The position numbers and the translations under genes were made by a program. DNA of 64,000 bases from Pseudomonas mendocina (lineage in GTDB: Bacteria; Pseudomonadota; Gammaproteobacteria; Pseudomonadales; Pseudomonadaceae): assembly GCF_003008615.1 (NCBI RefSeq), contig NZ_CP027657.1, forward strand, positions 4,526,001 through 4,590,000, in the 5' to 3' direction. The notes beneath the pieces are model-generated. The model was not told the origin of the DNA. It worked only from the letters and a program-made list of their open reading frames with translations, and made no database searches. Position 1 is the stretch's first letter. The number at the start of each line of letters is the position of its first letter. This document shows positions 57,148-64,000 of this stretch, one piece after another.

Positions 57148-59307
57148 CTACAGGCTGGCCGGGCCGACACGGCCCTTGCGCAAGGCTTCGATCACGGATT
57201 CTTTCGGCCCGTCCGCCACCACATGGCCGTTGTCCAGCACGGCCAGGCGATCCACCAGGCTGAGCATGGAGGCGCGATGGGTGATCAGGATCAGCGTCTT
57301 GCCCTGCACCCATGGGTGCAGACGCTGGCGCAGCAGGTCTTCGCTGGTGTTGTCCATGGCGCTGGTGGGCTCGTCGAGTACCAGGATCGGCGGGTCGAGC
57401 AGTAGTGCGCGGGCCAGCAGCACGGCCTGACGCTGGCCGCCGGAAAGCAGTTGGCCGCGCTCGCCCACCGGGCGGTCAAAGCCCTGTGGATGTTGCCGCG
57501 CCAGGTCGACCACGCCAGTCAGTTCGGCGACTTCGAGCATGCGCGCATCGTTGATGTAGCGGGCACCGAGGGTGAGGTTGTCGCGCAGGCTGCCGGCCAG
57601 CAGCGGTAGGTCGTGGGCGACGTAGCCGATCTGGTGGCGCAGGTCGGCGACGTCGAGCTGACGCAGGTCGAGGTTGTCGAGCAGAATCTGTCCTTCGTCG
57701 GCGCTGTAGAAGGCCATCAGCAGCCGCGCCAAGGTGCTCTTGCCCGAACCGCTGCGGCCGATGATACCGAGGCGCTCGCCCGCACCTAGGCGCAGGCTGA
57801 CGTTGTTCAGCGCCGGCGCGCTTTGGCCAGGGTAGGTGAAGCTGATCTGACGGATGTCGAGGGCGCCCTTGAGCTGGGTACGATCCAGCGGCCGCTGCTT
57901 GTCCTGGCGCTCCTGCGGCAAGGCCATCAGCGCGTCGGTGCTGGTCATGGTCAGGCGCGCCTGCTGGTAACGGGTGATCAGGCCGGCGATTTGCCCCAGC
58001 GGCGCGAGAATGCGACTGCCGAGCATGTAGCAGGCCACCAGCGCACCGACGCTGAGGTTGCCGGCGATGATCAGGTAGACCCCGGCGACGATGGTGGTCA
58101 TGCCGGCGAACTGTTGCAGGAACAGAGTGCCGTTGGTGGCCAGTGAGGCGAGGAATTTTGCATGGCCGTCCAGGCGGGTGAGGGCGCCGTGGGTTTGCTC
58201 CCACTGATGCTGACGTTCGCTCTCCGCGCCGCAGGCTTTGAGGGTTTCCAGGCCTCCGAGGGTTTCGATCAGCAGCGCCTGGCGCTGCGAGCCGAGTTGC
58301 AGACTCTTCTGCACCGTGTCGCGCAGGCGCACCTGGATGATGTAGGCGAACAGCGCGGTAATGGGGAAGGCCAGCAGGGGGATGAACACCAGCGGCCCAC
58401 CGATCAGGCCGATCACCAGCAGCATCAGCAGGGAGAAGGGCAGGTCGATCAGGCTGGTCAGGGTGACCGCAGTGAGGAAGTCGCGCAGCCCCTGGAAATC
58501 GTGGATGCTCTGGGCGAAACCGCCGATGGTCGCCGGCCGTGCCTTCATCGACATGCCGGTGATGCGCTCGAACAGGGTGGCGGAGAGCACCACGTCGGTC
58601 TTTTTGCCGGCGGTGTCCAGCAGGTGGGCGCGCAGCACTTTCAGCAGCAGTTCGAAGCTTGTGCCGATCAGCAGACCCACGGCCAGCACCCAGAGTGTCG
58701 AAGTGGCCTGGTTGGGTACCACGCGGTCGTAGGTCTGCATCACGAACAGCGGCACCATCAGAGCCAACAGGTTGATCAGCAGGCTGGCGAGCACGGCATC
58801 GGTATACAGCCAGCGCGACAGTTTGAGGGTGTCGCGAAACCAGGCTTCGATGCGTGGTACCAGTGGCGTACGAGCTTCCTCCAGCTCATGCCGTGGGCGA
58901 GCGAAGAAGGCCTGGCCGCTGTACTCGGCGGCCAGTTGTTCGCGGCTGACCCATTGCTCGCCGCCATCCGTTTCGCAGGGCAGGATCTGTGCCTGCTGTT
59001 TAGGCCCCCACTGGCGCAGCACGGCGCTGCGGCCGTCCTTGAGCAGCAGCAGTACCGGCAGGTTGAGCGGTGAGATGCTGGCCAGATCACGTTGCAGCAA
59101 GCGTCCTTGCAACCCTGCCCGGGCGGCGGCGCGGGCCAGCAGGTCGGGGCTAAGACGCTGCGCCGGCAGAGGCAGCCCTGCGCTCAGGCTGCCGCGGCTG
59201 GCGGAGCAGCCATGCAACCTGCACAGGATCAACAGGCCATCGAGCAACGGGTCGTCATGGCTGAGACGTGGATCGCTGGCCGGCCCTGGCCGTTCCATGG
59301 TGGTCAA
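57148..59307 (-). CDS. lapB: Type I secretion ABC transporter/ATPase (LapB-like)
   Basis: 719 residues starting at TTG 59307, because GAGGAG lies 9 bases upstream while the ATG at 59298 is too far from it. The N-terminal ~130 residues are a C39-peptidase-like domain without the catalytic Cys (LLDGLLILCRLHGCSASRG), typical of RTX-adhesin exporters. The membrane domain spans ~160-430, and the ATPase domain carries GIIGRSGSGKST and LSGGQRQAVLLARAL. It energises secretion of the large adhesin. Confidence 0.9.
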   Translation of the reverse strand: MTTMERPGPASDPRLSHDDPLLDGLLILCRLHGCSASRGSLSAGLPLPAQRLSPDLLARAAARAGLQGRLLQRDLASISPLNLPVLLLLKDGRSAVLRQWGPKQQAQILPCETDGGEQWVSREQLAAEYSGQAFFARPRHELEEARTPLVPRIEAWFRDTLKLSRWLYTDAVLASLLINLLALMVPLFVMQTYDRVVPNQATSTLWVLAVGLLIGTSFELLLKVLRAHLLDTAGKKTDVVLSATLFERITGMSMKARPATIGGFAQSIHDFQGLRDFLTAVTLTSLIDLPFSLLMLLVIGLIGGPLVFIPLLAFPITALFAYIIQVRLRDTVQKSLQLGSQRQALLIETLGGLETLKACGAESERQHQWEQTHGALTRLDGHAKFLASLATNGTLFLQQFAGMTTIVAGVYLIIAGNLSVGALVACYMLGSRILAPLGQIAGLITRYQQARLTMTSTDALMALPQERQDKQRPLDRTQLKGALDIRQISFTYPGQSAPALNNVSLRLGAGERLGIIGRSGSGKSTLARLLMAFYSADEGQILLDNLDLRQLDVADLRHQIGYVAHDLPLLAGSLRDNLTLGARYINDARMLEVAELTGVVDLARQHPQGFDRPVGERGQLLSGGQRQAVLLARALLLDPPILVLDEPTSAMDNTSEDLLRQRLHPWVQGKTLILITHRASMLSLVDRLAVLDNGHVVADGPKESVIEALRKGRVGPASL

Positions 59308-59324
59308 TTTCTACTACTCCTCAG

Positions 59325-59500
59325 AGCTTGTGCAAGGTCTGCTGCGCGTCGGCCATGCTGCGTTTAGATCGGGCTCAGGACGCTCATTTACAGCACGTAA
59401 ACTCGAGTGCGAGCCCAGTCTGTTCTTCGCCCGATTTCGCCTTGCCTGGCTCTAGCTCGCGAGACCTGGCTGTACAAGGTCTGCTGCGCATCGGGCCCAC
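59325..59500. repeat. Dispersed intergenic repeat, copy at lapB/lapE, with partial second unit
   Basis: It contains GGTCTGCTGCGCGTCGGCCA, the core TTTAC-agcac-GTAAA (59387-59401) and GCCTTGCCTGGCTCTAGCTC. The opening block recurs at its right end (AAGGTCTGCTGCGCATCGGG), so part of the unit is tandemly repeated. It lies in the 222-bp space between lapB and the TolC-like gene. Confidence 0.7.
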
Positions 59501-59529
59501 GTGCATTCGCGTGAGCCCTTGAGCCGCGA

Positions 59530-60885
59530 CTACTTCATGTCCGGCAAGCGTGCTTCGCTCTTCACTTCGGAGAGGGCTACCGCTTCCGCCGGGGCGACGA
59601 CCTGTTGCTGGCGCAGCAGATCACCCATCGCAGCAACGACGCGGTACATCGAGAACTCTTCGCCGTAACGAACCTCGGTGTAGCGGCGGTTGGCGGTGAA
59701 CAGTTCGTTTTCACTGTCGAGCAGGTCGAGCAGGGTGCGTTGGCCCAGGCTGAACTGCTGCTGATAGGCCTCGCGAACCCTTGAGGTGTAGTCGGCGTAG
59801 TCACGTGCCTTGGGTGTTTGCAGGCGTGCGTTTTCCATGGCGTTCCAGGCCAGCGAGAGGTTCTCGTTGAGCACGCGCAGGGCGTTGTTGCGGATGTCCA
59901 TCGATTCGTTGATCTGGTGTGCGGCTGACTGCAGGCGGGCCTTGTCGCGCATGCCATTGAACAGGTTGTAGTTCATCACCACCGCGGCTCGCCACGTGTT
60001 GTAGTGGCCCTCGTCCCCCTGCACGTTGTCGTTGGCATTGGTGGCCAGCTCCAGGTCGAAGCGCGGGTAGAAGGGTGACTTGGCGACCTCGTACTGCTTC
60101 TCGGCCGCGTTGACGTCGGCCTGCGCGGATTTCAGGAAGGGGTTGTTATCCATCACGGTCTGGCGGGCAGCGAGCAGGTCGGCCGGCATGTTGCCCTTGA
60201 CCGAGGCGGGCGACTCCAGCTGATCCGGCAGGCGGCCGACCGCGCTGAAGAAGTTGGCTTCGGCGTCGGCCAGGTTGACCTCTTCGGTGTAGAGGTTGTT
60301 CTGCGCCAGGGCCAGACGGGCCTCGGATTGATCCAGATCCGCCGTGCTGCCGACGCCCTGACGGTTGCGCATGCCGATCTGATCGTTGATGCGCTGGTGA
60401 GCCTGCAGGTTGTTGCGTGCCAGGGTGACCATTTCACGGCGCATCAGCACGTCGAGATACACCTCGACGGTGCGCAGTGCCAGGCTTTCGGAGGTACCCA
60501 GCAGGCGATAAGCGCGGGAGTTGACCACCGCTTGCGTACGCGCCACTTCGTTGGGCGTGTTGAAACCGTCGAACAGCATCTGCCGTAGGCGTAGCTCGGC
60601 ATCACGGTAATTCAGGGTCTCTTTGTTGTGATCGCCCAGAGCACGGGTGCTGGGGCTGTCCGTGCGCTCGCGGCCATAGCCCACCAACAGATCGACGGTG
60701 GGTAGATAACCGCCTTTGGCGAACTTCACGTCTTCGTCCGACGCAAGACGGCTGTTGGCAGCCGCATGGATCTCAGGGTGGTTATCCAGCGTGCTTTGGA
60801 TAGCCTCCGTCAAGTTCATGGCCTGCACCTGACTGCAAACCGTCGCCAAAAGCATGGCGCTCCACAGGATGTTGAGTGTGCGCAT
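59530..60885 (-). CDS. lapE: TolC-family outer membrane channel (LapE-like)
   Basis: 451 residues. A signal peptide is visible (MRTLNILWSAMLLATVCSQVQA). Two OEP repeats are present, one with AIQSTLDNHPEIHAAANSRL and the other starting NPFLKSAQADVNAAEKQYEV, plus the conserved YREAYQQQFSLGQRTLLDLL near the C-terminus. Upstream AAGGAG precedes the ATG at 60885. It forms the outer-membrane exit duct for the adhesin, with LapB and LapC. Confidence 0.9.
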   Translation of the reverse strand: MRTLNILWSAMLLATVCSQVQAMNLTEAIQSTLDNHPEIHAAANSRLASDEDVKFAKGGYLPTVDLLVGYGRERTDSPSTRALGDHNKETLNYRDAELRLRQMLFDGFNTPNEVARTQAVVNSRAYRLLGTSESLALRTVEVYLDVLMRREMVTLARNNLQAHQRINDQIGMRNRQGVGSTADLDQSEARLALAQNNLYTEEVNLADAEANFFSAVGRLPDQLESPASVKGNMPADLLAARQTVMDNNPFLKSAQADVNAAEKQYEVAKSPFYPRFDLELATNANDNVQGDEGHYNTWRAAVVMNYNLFNGMRDKARLQSAAHQINESMDIRNNALRVLNENLSLAWNAMENARLQTPKARDYADYTSRVREAYQQQFSLGQRTLLDLLDSENELFTANRRYTEVRYGEEFSMYRVVAAMGDLLRQQQVVAPAEAVALSEVKSEARLPDMK

Positions 60886-61332
60886 TGGCGTTTCTCCTTA
60901 CTGATGTTCTTATCGTGTCGCCAAAAAAATGGCTCTTTTGCCTATCAAACCGTTTCAGGCTTGTAACATCACAGCTAAGAACAACTTTTTGAGAAGCTAA
61001 GAAGATTTTTTCACAAGCCATATTCAGAAAAAATCTTATGAAGTCTGCGAAAAGCAGCACATTGTTTGAGCCTATGAGCTGCGCAAGTCCTCATTCCTTG
61101 TGGCTTGCACGGCTGAAATGGGTAGTCAGGCATCGAAAGGGCGGGGATTCATCTGATGGAGTAGTTCGACGCATGCTGTGGTGACATTTTTTTGTCGGTA
61201 GCGTTTTTGGGATTTTGCGCCGTTCCATTTCAATCAGTTGTCTTGATTCTCTCCTCGGCTGCGAAAAGGTGTTCTGACCCTTTTGCTAGGTACGTGTCGG
61301 CGGTGGTCGGCAGCTGTAGTGAGGATGGAATC
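60886..61332. other. AT-rich divergent control region of lapE and the adhesin
   Basis: 447 bp without a gene, much richer in A and T than the rest of the window. It contains a perfect 11-bp inverted repeat at 61002-61037. Sequence around the adhesin start has only a modest RBS (GAGGA, about 7 bases before the ATG). AT-rich regions of this kind attract MvaT/H-NS-like proteins in pseudomonads; that is inference. Confidence 0.6.
61002..61037. promoter_or_regulatory. Inverted repeat in the lapE-adhesin control region
   Basis: AAGATTTTTTC (61002-61012) and GAAAAAATCTT (61027-61037) are perfect inverted repeats with a 14-bp spacer. It may be a binding site or a bidirectional hairpin. The binding protein is unknown. 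Confidence 0.55.
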
Positions 61333-64000
61333 ATGGCTACTCTAATTGGTGTCGTCAGTCAGGTTGTCGGCGAGGTGTTCGCAGTAGCGAGCGACGGATC
61401 GCGCCGGCCAATCAGCGAAGGTGATCGGGTCTATGCGGGCGAGCAACTGGTCACCGGAGTTTCTGGTGCGGTTGCGGTGGCCATGACCAACGGGCAGCAA
61501 CTGACCCTGGGTCGGGACAGCAGTATCAGCCTCGATACGCAGATGATCGCGGATCGTGGCGAGTCTCAGGCTCCGGTCGTCGAAACCCCACCGACTGCCC
61601 CCAGTGATGACGACCTCACCGATGTCGAGCGTCTGCAGGCTGCCATCGAAGCGGGCGATGACCCGACCCAGCAAGGTGAGGCCACGGCGGCTGGCCCCGG
61701 GGCTGGTGCGGGTGGCGCCGGCGGCGCAGGCGGTGGCCACTCGTTCGTGCTGCTCAGCGAGGTAGGCGGGGCACTCGACCCGGTGATCGGCTTCCCCACT
61801 GCAGGGTTGCCAGGAGGGCCGGAATTTCCAGAGGCTCTGCCAATCGCTACCGCCGACCCTGAAGTGGATGGCATTCCCACGGGCGGCACTGCCTCGAACA
61901 CGGTCGACGAAGATGGCTTGCCGGACGGTATCGTCGGTGGGGTGAACGATCTGGATGGCGAGGCGACGGTCGTCACTGGTTTGCTCGGCTACAGTTTTGG
62001 CCCCGATGGGCCGGGCAGTTTCACCTGGTCGACCGCTGGATTGGCGGATATGGACATCAGCTCGGGCGGCACGCCGCTGACCTACCAGGTGAGCGCGAAT
62101 GGCCTGACCCTCACTGCTTACGCCGGAGAAACGGTTGTGTTCGTCGCTCAGGTCACCAACCTGACAACCGGTGCCTACCAGTTCGAACTGTTCGCGCCAC
62201 TCGACCATGCGGCTCCGCCGCTTGGTGGCAGCGACGAAAACGACATCCTCTACCTGTTCAACTACACCATCACAGATGGCAACGGCACGCCAGCCAGCGG
62301 CAGCCTGAGTATTCTGGTGGACGATGACAGCCCTGCGCTGGCAGGTGGTGAGGAGCGTCCGTTCATCAGGGAAGTGGTCAACGAAGACGCCCTGGGCAGT
62401 GGCAATGCCGAGCCTGGCAGCATTCCGGAGCAGAAGACCCAGATCATCGGCGACCCCGGCACCCTGGATGCGCTGGTCAACTTCGGCGCTGACGGTCGTG
62501 GTGGCTTCCAATTGAGCACGAACCCTGACGCGTTGGCCGATCTACAGGCGCTGGGGCTCAAGTCTGGCGGCGATAAACTCGTTTATTCCGTCTCCACGGA
62601 TGGCACGACCCTGACGGCCATAACCGAGGCAGGAGGCACTCCGATCTTCACCCTGCAGGTGAACCCCGATGGTGGCTACGTATTCACCCTGCTGGGGCCG
62701 ATCGATCACCCACGTGCCGATGGTGACGATTCCGAGCGACTAGGCGACGTTAGCCTGGCGCTGGATTTCTCCAAACTGCTGATCGCCACCGACTACGATG
62801 GTGACGCGGTACCGGGCGGTTTCAACGCCGGCAGCTTCGTGATCGATGTCGAGGATGACGTGCCGGTGCTGGTCGACGATGGCATCGACAACAGCCTGAC
62901 TCTGACCTATCAAGGAGGTGATGCTGGCTACGGCAACAGCTATGGCTACTACATCAAGGGGGCGGATGGGCTTCCGGTCAGTGGCCAGATCGTCTGGAAC
63001 AATACCTCCGCTCTCAGTGATGGTGATTCGGTGACCTTGCACGGGCTCGATCCTAGCGAGGTGGGGTTCTTCATCATTCCCAATGGCGCGGCCAACGAGA
63101 TCGCCAATGGCGCCGAAGTGACCTTCCAACTGGTGGATGGCCAGTGGCAAGCCTTCATTGGCGATACGCCTTTGGTCGGCGAGGGCGGCGCCAATGTCAT
63201 ATTCGACAATCCGACGCTCAATCCCGACGGCAAATCCCATGTCGAGGACAACGGCGCTCCGGGCAACCAGAACTGGGAAGACGTCAACGCCGGTGGCGAC
63301 AACGATTACAACGACGTCAACATCCAGGCCACCTGGACGACCAAGGCACCGGTCGGCGGCACCGTGCACGAGGATCAACTGGAAGCGCCGAATCAAGGCA
63401 ACCCGGAAGCTGGCCAGCGTCTGGTGATCAGCACCGATGGCGGTGCCGGCAGCCTCATGGCACTCGTCAAGTTCGGTGCTGACGGCCCCGGTGCATTCGG
63501 CTTGGCAGACAGTACCGCAGTGACTGCCGAGCTTGCCGCTCAGGGCGTCAAGTCGGGTGGCCAGGCGCTGGTCTATACGGTCAGCGAGAGTTTCGATGAC
63601 AGCGGCAATTTGCTCAGTACCACGCTGACCGCCACGGCGGCCGAGGGCGTGGGCGGTTACCCGGTATTCACGCTGGTGGTGAATGCCAATGGCAGTTTCA
63701 GCTTCGAGTTGCAGGGGCCGATCGATCATCCGCGCGCCGATGGTGACGACAGCGAACTGTGGTCGTCGAAGGGCGGTATCGGTATCGACTTCACTCAACT
63801 GTTCACCGCCACCGATGGTGACGGTGATCCGCTGCGACTGCCCGAAGGTGCGAAAGGCCTGTTCGTCATCAATATTCAGGATGATGTGCCGCTGCCAGCC
63901 CAGCCCAACCCGCAACAGCCGGTGGTCGGTGGCCTGGTGCATGAAGATGCGTTGGGTAGCGGCAATGCCGAACCCGGTAGTGAACCGCAACAAACCCTGA
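61333..64000 (+). CDS. Large LapA-type repeat adhesin, N-terminal part, open at window edge
   Basis: At least 889 residues, no stop before 64000. Residues 1-~115 are the LapA-type retention module (MATLIGVVSQVVGEVFAVAS, then GRDSSISLDTQM). TAAG at 118-121 is the LapG cleavage site, followed by a Gly-rich linker. VCBS/Bap-like modules follow: unit A at ~345-515, a DUF4114-like domain with Ca-binding acidic loop (~515-667, ending DNDYNDVNIQATW), unit B at ~674-855 and the start of unit C. It would be exported by the divergent LapB-LapC-LapE system and held in the outer membrane until LapG cuts it. Confidence 0.9.
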   Translation, partial: MATLIGVVSQVVGEVFAVASDGSRRPISEGDRVYAGEQLVTGVSGAVAVAMTNGQQLTLGRDSSISLDTQMIADRGESQAPVVETPPTAPSDDDLTDVERLQAAIEAGDDPTQQGEATAAGPGAGAGGAGGAGGGHSFVLLSEVGGALDPVIGFPTAGLPGGPEFPEALPIATADPEVDGIPTGGTASNTVDEDGLPDGIVGGVNDLDGEATVVTGLLGYSFGPDGPGSFTWSTAGLADMDISSGGTPLTYQVSANGLTLTAYAGETVVFVAQVTNLTTGAYQFELFAPLDHAAPPLGGSDENDILYLFNYTITDGNGTPASGSLSILVDDDSPALAGGEERPFIREVVNEDALGSGNAEPGSIPEQKTQIIGDPGTLDALVNFGADGRGGFQLSTNPDALADLQALGLKSGGDKLVYSVSTDGTTLTAITEAGGTPIFTLQVNPDGGYVFTLLGPIDHPRADGDDSERLGDVSLALDFSKLLIATDYDGDAVPGGFNAGSFVIDVEDDVPVLVDDGIDNSLTLTYQGGDAGYGNSYGYYIKGADGLPVSGQIVWNNTSALSDGDSVTLHGLDPSEVGFFIIPNGAANEIANGAEVTFQLVDGQWQAFIGDTPLVGEGGANVIFDNPTLNPDGKSHVEDNGAPGNQNWEDVNAGGDNDYNDVNIQATWTTKAPVGGTVHEDQLEAPNQGNPEAGQRLVISTDGGAGSLMALVKFGADGPGAFGLADSTAVTAELAAQGVKSGGQALVYTVSESFDDSGNLLSTTLTATAAEGVGGYPVFTLVVNANGSFSFELQGPIDHPRADGDDSELWSSKGGIGIDFTQLFTATDGDGDPLRLPEGAKGLFVINIQDDVPLPAQPNPQQPVVGGLVHEDALGSGNAEPGSEPQQTL
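61684..61695 (+). other. LapG-type dialanine cleavage site in the adhesin
   Basis: Codons for T118-A119-A120-G121, in the context DDPTQQGEATAAGPGAG. LapG-like periplasmic proteases cut between the two alanines (A119/A120), releasing the adhesin from the cell. Confidence 0.8.

Noticed and set aside
61140..61332. Sigma-54 promoter for the adhesin
   Set aside because: No GG-N10-GC pattern with the usual flanks was found in the AT-rich spacer.

Overview
The window reads as chromosomal DNA of a Pseudomonas, probably of the mendocina/oleovorans/alcaliphila group (Ectopseudomonas). This is inferred from high GC, pseudomonad-type proteins and P. aeruginosa-like neighbourhoods (aroC-MFS, aer-acnA, gbuA with decarboxylase and symporter). 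No rRNA, tRNA, IS transposase, prophage or CRISPR array was seen. Coding density is high. The intergenic DNA is rich in short palindromic repeats of several families and holds one ~170-bp element with terminal inverted repeats.

Layout. 1-2833: truncated VWA protein, MoxR ATPase, DUF748 protein. 2969-9926: cysK, thiol-disulfide protein, folE, Smr, an isochorismatase-fold protein, prmB and small membrane proteins. 10255-13318: aroC, an overlapping MFS transporter and an acireductone-dioxygenase-like protein that has lost all four metal ligands. 13354-14733: ogt-alkA DNA alkylation repair. 14971-19238: AraC regulator divergent from a Baeyer-Villiger monooxygenase/esterase/SDR operon. 19558-25055: small accessory genes, ending in a lower-GC patch of unknowns. 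25306-31590: aer, acnA, rlmM, tusA. 31696-35530: MATE pump, pdxB, and a gpx-ohrR pair behind a perfect 26-bp palindrome. 35520-42393: hybrid histidine kinase, DUF815 ATPase, free-methionine sulfoxide reductase, EamA transporter, aceK, 43-residue ORF. 42562-53270: guanidino-compound catabolism region. 53392-55636: second Aer-like chemoreceptor and a DTW protein. 55777-64000: LapC, LapB and LapE type I secretion genes, divergent from the start of a very large LapA-type adhesin that runs off the right edge.

The main find is 42562-53270. A 5-guanidino-2-oxopentanoate decarboxylase-like enzyme, an SSS symporter and guanidinobutyrase (GbuA) form one operon. A second operon encodes a TIM-barrel protein, a 2-oxoglutarate/Fe(II) oxygenase, a binding protein, a fused permease-ATPase and a class II aldolase, and lies divergent from a LysR regulator. 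Both promoter regions carry the same palindrome, TASTTCA-N8-TGAASTA. This suggests one regulon and a role for the uncharacterised second operon in taking up and oxidising a guanidino or related amino-acid-like compound.

The adhesin has the retention module and a TAAG LapG-type cleavage site, so it should be released from the surface by periplasmic proteolysis under c-di-GMP control. LapD and LapG are not in the window.
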